This document shows positions 25,185 through 35,312 of a stretch of DNA of 64,000 nucleotides, piece by piece. The position numbers and the translations under genes are program-made. The first letter of the stretch is position 1; the number at the start of each line of letters is the position of its first letter. Source of the stretch: Nostoc sp. CENA543 (GTDB lineage Bacteria > Cyanobacteriota > Cyanobacteriia > Cyanobacteriales > Nostocaceae); contig NZ_CP023278.1 of assembly GCF_002896875.1 (NCBI RefSeq), positions 1,674,001-1,738,000 on the forward strand, read 5' to 3'. The notes beneath the pieces were generated by a model, which saw only the letters and a list, made by a program, of their open reading frames with translations, made no database searches and had not been told where the DNA came from.

Positions 25185-25883
25185 CTATACACCTAAATTC
25201 CCTTGGCGTTCACACTTAAAACCCTGATTTCGCCAAGCTTGTATATCTACATCACTCAACTGAGTGATGTTAGAACATTGGGGATGAATAAATTGACTCA
25301 AAATAGCCCACAGTATACTACGTATAACATCTAGTGCGGTTTTTAACCAAGATTCACGATTGCCGGGGACACCAACTTCTTCCACCGCTTCAACTTCTAC
25401 CCATATGCCGTGCGAGCCAAAAAGAATTTGTGACATCCATTGGGCGCGGGGTAAGTGGGTAGGAGAGGTAATCAGTTTGACTTTGTTTACTCCCCATTTC
25501 CGTAAAATTGGGATTCCGTAATAAAAATTGTCAAATGTAGAATTAGCACATTTTTCTAACCACACGTTTTCTAAATCTGCGGCTTCTCTTTGAAAAATTA
25601 GCCATATACAAGGGTCTTTAGAACCTTGGGAAATTAAAATAGGAATCTGTGGATTTTGTTTTGCTATTTGGGCAATATAAATTTCACGGCGAATGCTGCC
25701 ACCCAGGACAAAAAAGGCATCGGCTGGTTTTGTGGAAGCGACAACTAGGTTAGTAGCTATAATAATTAACCAAATCCCCAGTAACAAGCATAGAGCTAAA
25801 CCAAGTTTTTGTAGCAACGGCAACTGTTTGCGGAATTTACTACCCTGGATAATCGAGGAATTCTTGCTAAAGTTGTGTCTCAT
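25185..25883 (-). CDS. DUF218 (YdcF/SanA/ElyC) family membrane-anchored protein
   Basis: 232 aa from ATG 25883, with one N-terminal span (LGLALCLLLGIWLIIIATNL, near 28-47) placing the rest outside the cytoplasm. The DUF218 core is ADAFFVLGGSIRREIYIAQI...ILISQGSKDP and KVKLITSPTHLPRAQWMSQI. Family members such as ElyC and SanA act in envelope integrity. It has two Cys in the periplasmic part that could pair. It stands divergent from the Ctp protease across 325 bp. A direct link is not shown. Confidence 0.85.
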   Translation of the reverse strand: MRHNFSKNSSIIQGSKFRKQLPLLQKLGLALCLLLGIWLIIIATNLVVASTKPADAFFVLGGSIRREIYIAQIAKQNPQIPILISQGSKDPCIWLIFQREAADLENVWLEKCANSTFDNFYYGIPILRKWGVNKVKLITSPTHLPRAQWMSQILFGSHGIWVEVEAVEEVGVPGNRESWLKTALDVIRSILWAILSQFIHPQCSNITQLSDVDIQAWRNQGFKCERQGNLGV

Positions 25884-26208
25884 GTTATTAGGACAAAACA
25901 ACTGATTAACTTAGTTGAAAAAAACCGGCATTTTTAACGATGAAATGCTATCTTAGGAAATTAATATAGGGTGTAAATAAGACGGTTATATAACTGTCAC
26001 ACTATTGTCACAAAGTTAAATTAGATTAGCAAACAAGGTAAAAAAGTCCACTCACAAGTTTTCACAAAATCAAGGCAAGATCCTAGCATGATTCAGAGGG
26101 GAAAATTATGAGGGAAGCGTAGCTGCAAGTTGAGTATAAAAACTTAAGAAACTTCTAAAAGCCTGATTGCTAAACTGTCAACACCACCGTAAATTCCTGC
26201 TGATATAC
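25884..26208. other. Divergent intergenic region between DUF218 and Ctp genes
   Basis: No gene seen. Contains an imperfect 18-bp palindrome (gacggttat/ataactgtc, 25981-25998) followed by two TGTCACA-type direct repeats. These could be regulatory sites for either gene; no known factor is assigned. Confidence 0.4.
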
Positions 26209-27546
26209 ATGAATCAATCTGCGAAACGTCACTCGCTGCTCCAAGTAGCTCTGATTGGAGGAGCGATCGCCACAACTGCCACAGTATCCGTATTTGGCCC
26301 TGCTTGGACTCGGAGTGTTCGTGCTGCACTCCAAGATAGTCCTAAAGCATTGGTTGACCAAGTATGGCAAATAGTCAATAGCGAATATGTTGACGGCACA
26401 TTTAATCAAAAAAACTGGCTAGCAGCAAGGCAAAGTCTATTAAGCAAAGACTACTCATCGAAAGAAGAGGCGTATATAGCCATTCGGGAAGCTTTACAAC
26501 AGCTAAACGATCCATACACTCGGTTTATGACTCCCTCTCAGTTTGAAGCCTTAACCAATCAAACCTCTGGGGAAGTCTCTGGGATCGGCATTCGGATGGA
26601 AATTAACGAAAGCACCAAGCGATTGACTATTGTCGAAGCCATAGAAAATTCCCCAGCATTGAAAGCCGGCATTAAACCAGGGGATGAAATTTTGGCAATT
26701 GATGGCAACTCTACTCAGTCTATGAAAATAGATGATGCCTCCAAACTAATTCGCGGTAAGGCTGGCAGCAAAATTACCCTGCGTCTAGGACGTAGCGGCC
26801 GTAGTGCTTTTGATGTGCAGTTGACAAGAGCCACCATCGAAGTTCCAACCGTTTTTTCCTCCGTCAAGCAAGAAGGCAACCGTCGTATCGGTTATATTCG
26901 GTTACGTGAATTTAGCTCCCATGCAGCTGAACAAATGCAACGAGCGATTCGCGATTTAAACGGTAAAAAAGTTGATGCCTTTGTCTTAGATTTACGTGGT
27001 AATCCAGGCGGATTATTACAAGCTAGCATTGAAATTGCCCGGATGTGGTTAGATGATGGCGGGATTGTACGTACAGTCAACCGCAAAGGCATGAATGAAG
27101 ATACAAAAGCTAACCGCACCGCTTTAACAAAACTACCTTTAGCCGTATTAGTAGACGGAAATTCCGCCAGTGCTAGCGAAATTCTCACAGGCGCGCTCAA
27201 GGATAATAAACGCGCAGTGGTAGTTGGTAGTCAAACTTTCGGTAAAGCCTTGGTGCAGTCTGTCCATGAATTATCAGATGGTTCTGGGTTAGCTGTCACT
27301 ATCGCCCACTACTACACCCCCAATGGCACAGATATCAACCATAAAGGGATTACACCAGATATTAAATTAGACCTGACAGAAGCTCAAGAACGTTTACTAG
27401 CTTCTAATCCTAATTTAATTGGTACACCAAACGATCCTCAATACAGTCGAGCGATCGCCATTTTATCTACTAATAGCTTTGCCCAATCTTCCGGCAATCA
27501 GACACCCCGGCCTTTAAGTGTCCGCGCCCAAGACTTACAATATTAA
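26209..27546 (+). CDS. Carboxyl-terminal processing protease, S41 family
   Basis: A Ser/Lys-dyad endopeptidase exported across the membrane. 445 aa from ATG 26209, with a signal peptide (LLQVALIGGAIATTATVSVF...). A PDZ domain spans about 115-200 (VSGIGIRMEI; SPALKAGIKPGDEILAIDG). The catalytic Ser is in DGNSASASEILTGAL and the Lys in GSQTFGKALVQS. Cyanobacteria have CtpA (D1 processing), CtpB and CtpC; this sequence looks more like the CtpB/CtpC type than CtpA, but I cannot settle it. The further upstream in-frame codon (26167) would put a hydrophilic stretch before the signal and is not preferred. Confidence 0.92.
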   Translation: MNQSAKRHSLLQVALIGGAIATTATVSVFGPAWTRSVRAALQDSPKALVDQVWQIVNSEYVDGTFNQKNWLAARQSLLSKDYSSKEEAYIAIREALQQLNDPYTRFMTPSQFEALTNQTSGEVSGIGIRMEINESTKRLTIVEAIENSPALKAGIKPGDEILAIDGNSTQSMKIDDASKLIRGKAGSKITLRLGRSGRSAFDVQLTRATIEVPTVFSSVKQEGNRRIGYIRLREFSSHAAEQMQRAIRDLNGKKVDAFVLDLRGNPGGLLQASIEIARMWLDDGGIVRTVNRKGMNEDTKANRTALTKLPLAVLVDGNSASASEILTGALKDNKRAVVVGSQTFGKALVQSVHELSDGSGLAVTIAHYYTPNGTDINHKGITPDIKLDLTEAQERLLASNPNLIGTPNDPQYSRAIAILSTNSFAQSSGNQTPRPLSVRAQDLQY

Positions 27547-27775
27547 ACATCCGTACATTGACGATTTATTTATCAGGTGTTGTTCTTCAAATATCAGCAA
27601 TTTTTTCATTTCTACCCTTAGAGTCTTAACCAGCTCCTCACAAGACCGTTATATGATGGTGAATCGGGAATACTAAGTCAGGGACTGGGGATTAGGGACT
27701 AGGGATGGGTTAAACACATCTTTAATTCCTCCCCCTACAACCCTATACCCCTATACCCCCATACCCTTATTCATC

Positions 27776-28753
27776 ATGAATGATCAAAAACTTGATGCAA
27801 CCACCGCTACCAGCTTTTTGCCAATGGTTTCGGTGGTTGTTCCTATTTATAATGGTGAAGCAGATTTACCAGATTTAATGAATTGTCTGGTGTCTCAAAT
27901 CTACCCACCAGACAAAGTAGAGTACCTAATAGTAGATAATAATAGTCGCGATCGCACCTTAGACGCTCTCAAAACCACCGCACTCCATAGCCTAATTACC
28001 ATTCGCCCCTTGAGTGAAAACCAAATACAAAGTTCGTATGCGGCTCGTAATCAAGGAATTCGGGCGGCTGTGGGCGAAATTATCGCCTTCACCGATGCTG
28101 ATTGCCGTCCCCAACCCCAATGGCTCACATCACTAATTCAGCCTTTTGTCAACCAAGATGTGGTAATTGTGGCAGGGGAAATTACAGCACTGCCAGGTAC
28201 AACGCTTTTAGAAGAACACGCAGAACGCCAAGCCACTCTTTCGCAAAAACACACCCTGGCTCATCCCTTTTGTCCTTACGGTCAAACTGCTAACTTAGCA
28301 ATACGTCGGAGTGTTTTCGCCCAATCAGGTTTATTTCGTCCCTATCTCACCACAGGCGGAGATGCAGACATTTGCTGGCGAATTTTGCGAGCCAATCTTG
28401 GTAAGTTAGAATTTGCCCCAGACGCAATTGTACAGCACCGCCACCGGATGACACTCCCAGAATTAGCTAGTCAATGGCGACGCTACGGGCGTTCTAATCG
28501 TTATTTACATGAACTACATGGCATAGACCTCATGCCAGATACGAAAATTAAGGATATTAGTTACCGTTTAGTGCGGTGGTTGCTCAAAGACTTGCCCAAA
28601 AATAGTGTGAGAGCGATCGCAGGTCAAGCCACGCTGGTAGATTTATTAGATACTCCGTTGAGCTTATACACTGCCAGACAAAGAACAATGGGACAACGAA
28701 ACGCCCAGTTACCAGAAGCAGCTAAAACAATTGCGTGGCTAGAGGAAATTTGA
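27776..28753 (+). CDS. Glycosyltransferase family 2
   Basis: 325 aa with a GT-A fold: SVVVPIYNGEADLPDLMNCL at the front, the metal-binding D-x-D in AFTDADCRPQPQWL (near residue 105) and TTGGDADICWRIL for acceptor handling. A C-terminal hydrophobic stretch is not obvious, so it may be peripheral to the membrane. Cyanobacteria use such enzymes for exopolysaccharide, lipid or protein glycosylation; the substrate is unknown. It lies 57 bp before the NarL-type regulator and may share its transcript. Confidence 0.88.
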   Translation: MNDQKLDATTATSFLPMVSVVVPIYNGEADLPDLMNCLVSQIYPPDKVEYLIVDNNSRDRTLDALKTTALHSLITIRPLSENQIQSSYAARNQGIRAAVGEIIAFTDADCRPQPQWLTSLIQPFVNQDVVIVAGEITALPGTTLLEEHAERQATLSQKHTLAHPFCPYGQTANLAIRRSVFAQSGLFRPYLTTGGDADICWRILRANLGKLEFAPDAIVQHRHRMTLPELASQWRRYGRSNRYLHELHGIDLMPDTKIKDISYRLVRWLLKDLPKNSVRAIAGQATLVDLLDTPLSLYTARQRTMGQRNAQLPEAAKTIAWLEEI

Positions 28754-28810
28754 ATTTTAGATCAAGGATTCGCTAAATTGGAGACAGGTAGACCATAAGG
28801 AAATGTTTCG

Positions 28811-29506
28811 ATGTCAGCACAATTATTACTGGTAGATGATGAACCTGGGTTACGGGAAGCTGTGAAAGAATATTTGCAAGAAAGCGGTTTCGCCGTTCAA
28901 GTCGCCAGTAATGCCCGTGAAGGCTGGGATTTGATGCAGCAAAATACGCCTGATTTGGTCATTTCTGACATTATGATGCCCCAAGTTGATGGCTATCAAT
29001 TTCTCAAGCAATTGCGAGAAGACCCCCGCTTTCAATCCCTACCTGTGGTATTTTTAACAGCAAAAGGCATGACTAGCGATCGCATCCAAGGTTATCAAGC
29101 TGGTGTTGATGCCTATCTTCCTAAGCCCTTCGACCCCGATGAACTAATCGCCATTGTAGAGAACTTACTGGCTCGCCGCACCGCCAAACCGCAAATGCTC
29201 GGTGAAGACAGCGAAACCCCTGATATTGCCGAATTAGCTCATCAAATTGCCCAAATTAAAGCTTTATTGACCCAAAAAAGTGCAATTTCTCAGTCTCCAG
29301 CCCCCTTCAAAATCGACCTGACACCCAGAGAACAAAGCGTTTTAAACTTGGTTGCAGAGGGATTGATGAACAAAGAAATCGCCCGTCGTTTAGAAACAAG
29401 CGTGCGAAATGTCGAAAAATATGTGAGTCGCTTATTTAGTAAGACGGGTACCAACAGCCGTACAGAGTTAGTTCGTTTTGCTTTAGAACATGGACTAGCT
29501 AATTAA
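28811..29506 (+). CDS. rre1: NarL-family response regulator, Rre1/Ycf29 type
   Basis: 231 aa: receiver domain with phospho-acceptor Asp in DLVISDIMMPQVDGY, Thr in FLTAKGM and Lys in LPKPFDPDEL; a linker with coiled coil; LuxR-type HTH (KIDLTPREQSVLNLVAEGLM). Overall wording matches Rre1 (slr1783) of Synechocystis and the plastid-encoded Ycf29, e.g. IQGYQAGVDAYLPKPFDP and NVEKYVSRLFSKTGTNSRTE. Rre1 works with Hik2/Hik34 and is tied to stress and plastoquinone redox state in that species. Start ATG 28811. A perfect 20-bp-arm terminator follows the stop. Confidence 0.85.
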   Translation: MSAQLLLVDDEPGLREAVKEYLQESGFAVQVASNAREGWDLMQQNTPDLVISDIMMPQVDGYQFLKQLREDPRFQSLPVVFLTAKGMTSDRIQGYQAGVDAYLPKPFDPDELIAIVENLLARRTAKPQMLGEDSETPDIAELAHQIAQIKALLTQKSAISQSPAPFKIDLTPREQSVLNLVAEGLMNKEIARRLETSVRNVEKYVSRLFSKTGTNSRTELVRFALEHGLAN

Positions 29507-29550
29507 GATTTTGTAGCTTTCGATTCCCGTGGGGTACTTTGAATTGATAT

Positions 29551-29599
29551 TACCCCTCCTATAGTCCTCTGCTGGCAGTAGAGGACTATAGGAGGGGTA
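29551..29599 (+). terminator. Strong hairpin after the Rre1-type regulator gene
   Basis: Twenty-bp arms (29551-29570 and 29580-29599) pair perfectly around a 9-nt loop, 44 bp past the stop codon. Such a long, GC-containing stem is unusual and may be an interspersed repeat that also ends transcription. Confidence 0.7.
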
Positions 29600-30136
29600 T
29601 AGTTATATTTATTTCGACAATCTAAAAGTTGGTGCAATTAGCCTTAACCTATTCACCCTATTTTTAGATGTTAGGGACTTCCAGAAAATAAATTATCCCA
29701 TTGGAAATCCCTATCAACCCACCTAATTACTGAGTTCAAAAACTACATTCAGTGCAATCTGAAATAATAGATTATTGCTGATATGTTACTTGACTAAATT
29801 AATACCTACACAATGAAGTAAAACCCTGGTTGGATAAATTAACTTGAGCTGCTCATCTTCCAAAACTATGACACCGACTGGAAGTTAAGTATGTTTGCAT
29901 TATTCAGCACTAAATCATCTACTTAGTGCCAACGTTAAAATTCACTTGTAGATGCTCAATTTAGTTTTTTTTCAAGCTGAAGTTGAAGTTTATAGTCTAG
30001 GAATTGAATTATACAATTACTAGCTTACCCACTGAGAGCAAATAGACAAATTTACTCAATTTAAACAAGTTAAAACTGCCTAACCATCCTGTTTCATTTT
30101 TAGTTTCACACTACTCCTATTGCCGTTGGATTTTCA
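29600..30136. other. Intergenic region between the Rre1-type gene and the small regulator
   Basis: About 540 bp, AT-rich, without a supported gene. It contains a core-deleted family A repeat (29671-29714), where the two ends ttagggacttcca and tggaaatccctat are nearly joined. The rest shows no clear motif. Confidence 0.6.
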
Positions 30137-30418
30137 TTACGGAGTATTATCAACAGCATTACGCAAACGCATGAGTTGGCGACGCATTTGTGGTGAAGCT
30201 TTAAATTCCGTCACTTCCTGCGCTTTTACAGATGCTTGTAGCATCTCTAAGAAATCGTCAGAGCCTTCTGTTAAAGCATCTAGCAACACTTGCAGCAGTT
30301 GTTCGCGATCGCCTAATAAACTTTTCTCTTCAATCAGGCGAAACTTTAGATGTATTTCGCAATCATAAACCCCTACTTCGATATTATTTATCTGACGTGG
30401 TAATGCTTTCGAGTTCAT
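30137..30418 (-). CDS. Small protein resembling the Npun_R1517-type heterocyst regulator family
   Basis: 93 aa from ATG 30418: MNSKALPRQINNIEVGVYDC, LKFRLIEEKSLLGDREQLLQ, VLLDALTEGSDDFLEML. I recall a family of about 90 residues named after Nostoc punctiforme Npun_R1517 (Anabaena asr1734), reported to influence heterocyst development; I rate the match by memory as plausible, not certain. It is a soluble helical protein without a recognisable HTH. It stands alone, with about 600 bp of gene-free DNA downstream and 770 bp upstream, in keeping with complex regulation. Confidence 0.6.
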   Translation of the reverse strand: MNSKALPRQINNIEVGVYDCEIHLKFRLIEEKSLLGDREQLLQVLLDALTEGSDDFLEMLQASVKAQEVTEFKASPQMRRQLMRLRNAVDNTP

Positions 30419-31187
30419 AGTTTTGAGGATTCCTGTACTTGGTGGTTACGAGGCAGACAGCGATATCTCCAGACAAAGTTCTTTATATTTTTTTGAATCC
30501 ACTCTGCTGACATTAAGAATGTTTTTTCAATTCATAGCATTTATATTCCATTGCACTCTCCTGTGTGTTTTGAGACAGACTCTCAGGGTTTATCTTGCCA
30601 TCTATCTGTTGCCGATGCTTTTCAAGCAAGCCATAACTATTATTCAGTTTTTGAGATTCTATACAATAAAGTTTCTGTAAGAAGTTGTTCTAGCTTTTTA
30701 AAGCTTTTTACATCAACTTTATTTTTAAGTCAATAACAGTTTGAGTTTTTACTGAACTTTTCGTGTTTACACGTAAGTAAATTCGCTAGTTTTTAGAGAT
30801 TTAATTAGAGCTAGAGAGATTTTTATCGTGGCTACGTAAAATTACTTGATGTACGTTTTTTTCAGCATAAAATTCGGGAAAGCAAAATAAACATTTTTAT
30901 CAAGAGTAAAATCTTGGTTTTCAACAATAGCATAGACTACCAGCTACATTAACCTGAATTTCTTCACTTGAGTTTATAAAGATAGGGATTGGGGACTGGG
31001 GACTGGGGATTAGGAATTGGGCATCAAATGAAAGTAACAATGGTCTTCTCTTTTACATTTCACCTTTTACCCTTTGCCTTTTGCCTTCCCAGTTCTCAAT
31101 CCCCAATCCCCAGTCCCTTTATTTGTCGCAGGTGTAGCGTCTACAATGATTTCAGTATAATCAACCTAAAATCCTACATCTTCATCT
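30419..31187. other. Long intergenic region upstream of the small regulator and ndhM
   Basis: About 770 bp, AT-rich, with divergent genes at either end. Short ORFs here show no family features and I reject them. At 30988-31030 tandem 'ggggactg' style repeats occur. No NtcA-type GTA-n8-TAC site was found by eye. Confidence 0.5.
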
Positions 31188-31538
31188 ATGGACAACCCAA
31201 CGCTGCTTAAGTCTACAACCCGGCACATACGCATTTTTGCAGCAGAAATTGACCGGGCAGGCGAAATGATTCCCAGTAATCAAGTCTTAACATTGGATGT
31301 TGACCCAGACAACGAGTTCAACTGGAATGAAGATGCTTTGCAAAAGGTTTATCGTAAATTTGATGAACTGGTGGAAGCCTCTAGCGGTGCAGACCTGACA
31401 GACTACAACTTACGTCGGATTGGTTCTGACTTAGAACATTATTTGCGATCGCTCCTACAATCAGGAGAAATCAGCTACAATCTCTCTGCACGAGTGACTA
31501 ACTACAGTATGGGTCTTCCCCAAGTGGCTGTTGATTAA
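31188..31538 (+). CDS. ndhM: NAD(P)H dehydrogenase-like complex subunit M
   Basis: 116 aa: MDNPTLLKSTTRHIRIFAAE, DVDPDNEFNWNEDALQKVYR, DLTDYNLRRIGSDLEHYLRS, matching the conserved NdhM sequence throughout. It is an oxygenic-photosynthesis-specific subunit on the stromal/cytoplasmic face of the NDH-1 complex, which carries out respiration, cyclic electron flow and CO2 uptake. Soluble and extrinsic. Start ATG 31188. The remaining ndh genes are not near. Confidence 0.95.
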   Translation: MDNPTLLKSTTRHIRIFAAEIDRAGEMIPSNQVLTLDVDPDNEFNWNEDALQKVYRKFDELVEASSGADLTDYNLRRIGSDLEHYLRSLLQSGEISYNLSARVTNYSMGLPQVAVD

Positions 31539-31660
31539 CCTTGATTTTTTCGCTCATAGGGAATAGAAACCAATAACAGCGCATTCTCGGCGCATAGGCT
31601 TCGGCAGTTGCTATAAATCGGTCAAACCGCCCAAAGCACTGCCTTCCCAACCTACGCCAC

Positions 31661-31780
31661 TAGGGACTCCCAGCTACAAAAATAGCCTATCGCTTTTTAG
31701 GCAAGGGGGCAGGGGGCAGGGGAGATATAGAAAATATCAGCTAGGTAAAATGAATAATTTATTTTATAGGAACAAGTTAG
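31661..31780. repeat. Family A element copy 3 (right end decayed)
   Basis: Starts tagggactcccag and contains ggcaagggggcaggg and ggggagata followed by ataatttatttta. It is closely the reverse orientation of the copy at 39449-39575. The right inverted-repeat end has mutated. Confidence 0.65.
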
Positions 31781-32998
31781 GTTTTAACCCGGACTTGCGT
31801 CCAAAAATCCTTGTTCCCCTAGCCTGCGGCACTCGTAGAGAAGGTAGGTACAAACCCCAACGCCAGTTCTCTCAAGTCCTGAAATCCGCCCACGCCACTC
31901 CCCCTTGTGGGTGGCTGTCTTTAATTTTGAATTTTGTAGGCGTAAGCCTTCCCGTAGGGTATTTTGAATTTTGAATTGATTCATGGGAGTCCACTAAGTT
32001 AAATTCTGATAGTAGATTCCGATACAAAAATTTGCTCATAAAATCGCAATAATACTTCTACTATCCAAGACGACTGACTCTCATTTCGTCTTCGCATAAA
32101 GCATGGGCTGTAATTTTGAGGTTGCTTAACTATTTTTCCGAAGCAATTCTTAACATTAAAAAGTTAAATTTTGTAAAAAGTTTAGTTATTCGGTTGCACT
32201 TAATACTTGATGGGATTTTCTGGGTGGTAAAACTCAACCAAAATGATTGTAATTACATCACTAAGAGATGATTTAGCCAAATTACTGATGATAAGATATA
32301 CCAAGTTGCAGGACAATTTGACACCAGGTTGGAATATCTTGGATTTCGTCGAGTAATCTTAAGATTCTTAATGAAAGTTTATCCCTAGATAACCAAGCCT
32401 CAACTATAGAGGATGCCTGTTTTAGCGGTAATAGCTAGTTACAAAGTAACACCCTACTACTCAAAATAGCACACTATAGTGATTATGCTGAACTTATGGA
32501 GTAGATTAAGTTGTTTTATTAGCATCAGACTGATACAGGAATTAGGAAAATCAAGGGATAGGAGTTGAGGAGGATTCCAAAAGCTTTTACCCCATGCTAT
32601 TAACCTTTTGCACCCTCTACTAGCGAAAAGTCTTTTGTAGGCAAGTCCTGTAATCGGGAGTCATGGAAAAATAGAAGCTATGATGAGGCCGTATGGTTGA
32701 CAAAAAAGTCTAATCTTGGCATAGGTTGTAAATTAAGTATTACTATTTTCTAGTAACTTAAGTTGCGTCAGTTAAAGGGTGATGCTTGGTGATGGGTAAC
32801 GGGTAATTCGGTAAATCAATTTTCCTAATTACCGACTAGCAATTACCAAACCTCAAAACCATGTCTTCCGTAATTGAGTAACTTGGGTTAGTAGCTACTA
32901 GCTAAAATCATCATTCCTAGTTGGATACGTCCAATTCAAGAGAAATGAGCGGTTTAGATTGTTGAACAAATTGCCAATCGCTGATCGGTGCGAACACT
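31781..32998. other. Long gene-free stretch upstream of the PP2C phosphatase
   Basis: About 1.2 kb with many stops in all frames and no family features. It includes a gaattttgaattttg repeat near 31925-31985 and short 'ctagctacta' inverted bits near 32890. No tRNA-like or known sRNA motif was seen by eye. The start codon at 32999 would have a long leader if the promoter is far upstream. Confidence 0.5.
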
Positions 32999-35227
32999 AT
33001 GGAAAATGATGCGGCAACGCTCCACTGTCCAATTTGTCAGGCTGAGAACCCCCTGACTAATAAGTTTTGCCAGCAATGCTCCACACCCTTACCTCAACGT
33101 TATTTGTGGGTGGTTGGAGACGTTTCAGGTGTAGGTTCTCCGGGAGACTTATTAGCCGATCGCTATTTAATCATTAATCCGTCCGTTGTTTTAGATACCC
33201 ATCCTGGTTTACCACCACAAGTACCAGACTTAGACAACATCCAAGCGATTAGACCTTATCTGAGGCTAATTCCTTATCGTTTAAATGTTCCGCAAATTTA
33301 CGGAGTAGTCCACCTCCCACCAGGCCACAGTCCTAATGAGTTGTTGCTGTTGGAAAAACCGCCATTGGTAGTTGATGGTGCAGAACCGAAAATCAGTTTG
33401 TGTAGTAAATTGATAGACGCTTGGCAAAATGCCACATCCATGCGCCAACTGAATTGGTTATGGCAAATAGCCCAGCTATGGCAACCTTTAAAGAGTGAAG
33501 GTGTAGTCTCTAGCCTGCTGGATACCGATTTATTACGGGTGGAAGGCTCATTAATTAAGCTATTAGAATTGCGCTTTGATCCAACTCAACCGCCAGAATT
33601 AGTCCAATTAGGTGAGTTTTGGCAGCAATTAGGAAAAACTGCCAAACCTGCGATCGCGGAATTTGTAGAACAAATCAGCAACTTATTAATCGCTGGGGAA
33701 ATCAACACACCAGAATTACTAATTGCCGTTTTAGACCAAGGATTAAGAGACTTAGGACAAACTCAAAACTCTAGTATCCACATCATCACCAAAACCGATA
33801 CTGGCCCCAGACGAGAAAGAAATGAAGACGCTTGTTATCCATCTAGTGGCACAATCGTTAATAAACCACCTCATACAGCCTTAGCCATTGTTTGCGATGG
33901 CATTGGAGGACACGAAGGTGGCAATGTCGCCTCTAATTTAGCTATCGATACCATTCAGCAGCAAGTGCAGGAATTAACCAGGCTACCTGCTGATCATGTA
34001 GATCCGGCACTAGTGTTAGCCGATTTAGAAAAAGCAGTAGCGATCGCCAACGACAAAATCAGCCAGCGCAATGATAGTGAACATCGCCAAGGTAGAAAAC
34101 GTATGGGAACTACCTTGGTCATGGCATTACCCCTGGGTCATGAAATGTATATTACCCATGTGGGTGACAGTCGGGCTTACTGGATTACACCCCAAGGTTG
34201 TTATCAAGTCACCCTAGATGATGATGTCGCCTCACGGGAAGTCAGATTAGGCTACGCCATTTATCGGGAAGCAGTGCAGCAAAGTGGTGCAGGTTCTCTC
34301 GTCCAGGCCTTGGGGATGAGTCCTAGTAGTTCCTTACATCCCACAGCCCAAAGATTTATTTGCGACGAAGATACAGTATTTTTGCTGACCTCCGACGGCT
34401 TGAGTGATTTTGACAGGGTAGAAGAATACTGGGAAAAAGAAATCCTGCCCATTCTCAATGGCGGCAAGAATCTAACCGATGTCGCTAATCGCTTAATAGA
34501 ACTGGCTAACACTAAAAATGGTCATGACAACGTCACCATTGCCTTAGTCCACTATCAAGTTAAATACACTGAACCATCTGTCAAGATTCAAGCAGTCATA
34601 CCTGATAGTACCGCCATACCAACGGCGGCTGCGGTAGTCAGACCTGCCCCAGCCACACCACAACCCACTAATCTGGGACAACCTACAAAAGTCCTGCGAA
34701 AAAAATCACCCACAAAAATCAGCAATTTACCCTTAACGATTATCGTGCCGTTATTATTGGCACTTGCCGTGGGTTCCTTGACATTTTGGATTACTTCCTC
34801 AATTCGCGCCAGATTTGTCAGTAATCCCTCAAATCCTATTCCAGCCACCAATTTACCAGCAACTACCGAACAACCAGAAATACCCCAGAGGCGATCGCTT
34901 GATAATCTCGCTCCTGGATGGGTAATTAGAACCAAGCAGGCTATTCCCTTAGCAAATAATACGCGCCTCCAGCCTGACACCTTTTTAAAAGTTGATAATA
35001 GAGAAAATGACAGCGTTTCTTTGCGACGGTGTCCAGTTAAAACACTACCCCCAGAAGTAGCAAAATTATTTGCAGCACCAATCAAACTCGAATACTCAAA
35101 ATTGCAAGGATTGGAGAAGGAAGGGACACTGGAAGTATTACAAGCTAATTCTGATAATCCCTGCGAATCCCCCATCTCAGATAATTTACCTTCTGCGCCA
35201 AATACCCCTGGTAATCTCAATCAGTAG
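32999..35227 (+). CDS. Zinc-ribbon PP2C-type Ser/Thr protein phosphatase, membrane-anchored
   Basis: 742 aa in four parts. A zinc ribbon at 10-27 (CPIC...CQQC); a middle region of about 230 residues that may be a ligand or kinase-like remnant; a PP2C catalytic domain from about 265 to 520 with TDTGPRRERNEDACY, VCDGIGGHEGGN, GDSRAYWI, TSDGLSDF and NGHDNVTIALV (the metal-ligand Asp residues are present); and a single transmembrane span near 580-600 (LPLTIIVPLLLALAVGSLTF) with an exported tail. It removes phosphate from Ser/Thr with Mn/Mg. No kinase is adjacent, but two FHA proteins, which read phosphothreonine, follow within 6 kb. Confidence 0.9.
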   Translation: MENDAATLHCPICQAENPLTNKFCQQCSTPLPQRYLWVVGDVSGVGSPGDLLADRYLIINPSVVLDTHPGLPPQVPDLDNIQAIRPYLRLIPYRLNVPQIYGVVHLPPGHSPNELLLLEKPPLVVDGAEPKISLCSKLIDAWQNATSMRQLNWLWQIAQLWQPLKSEGVVSSLLDTDLLRVEGSLIKLLELRFDPTQPPELVQLGEFWQQLGKTAKPAIAEFVEQISNLLIAGEINTPELLIAVLDQGLRDLGQTQNSSIHIITKTDTGPRRERNEDACYPSSGTIVNKPPHTALAIVCDGIGGHEGGNVASNLAIDTIQQQVQELTRLPADHVDPALVLADLEKAVAIANDKISQRNDSEHRQGRKRMGTTLVMALPLGHEMYITHVGDSRAYWITPQGCYQVTLDDDVASREVRLGYAIYREAVQQSGAGSLVQALGMSPSSSLHPTAQRFICDEDTVFLLTSDGLSDFDRVEEYWEKEILPILNGGKNLTDVANRLIELANTKNGHDNVTIALVHYQVKYTEPSVKIQAVIPDSTAIPTAAAVVRPAPATPQPTNLGQPTKVLRKKSPTKISNLPLTIIVPLLLALAVGSLTFWITSSIRARFVSNPSNPIPATNLPATTEQPEIPQRRSLDNLAPGWVIRTKQAIPLANNTRLQPDTFLKVDNRENDSVSLRRCPVKTLPPEVAKLFAAPIKLEYSKLQGLEKEGTLEVLQANSDNPCESPISDNLPSAPNTPGNLNQ

Positions 35228-35312
35228 CTATGTTTTTCGGCATAAGTGGATTGGGTTTCCTTACGTCAACCCAACTACAATGTATTTGTAACATCTAAGG
35301 CTTGCCACGCCA

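Noticed and set aside
27625-27650. Yfr1 small RNA
   Set aside because: Only a partial match to the conserved core (ctcctcaca) and no flanking stem-loop structure.
30423-30736. Hydrophobic small genes upstream of the 93-aa regulator
   Set aside because: AT-rich composition produces Phe/Leu-rich translation; no ribosome site or family pattern.
31750-31984. Small genes on either strand downstream of ndhM
   Set aside because: They consist largely of repeat sequence and show no protein-family features.
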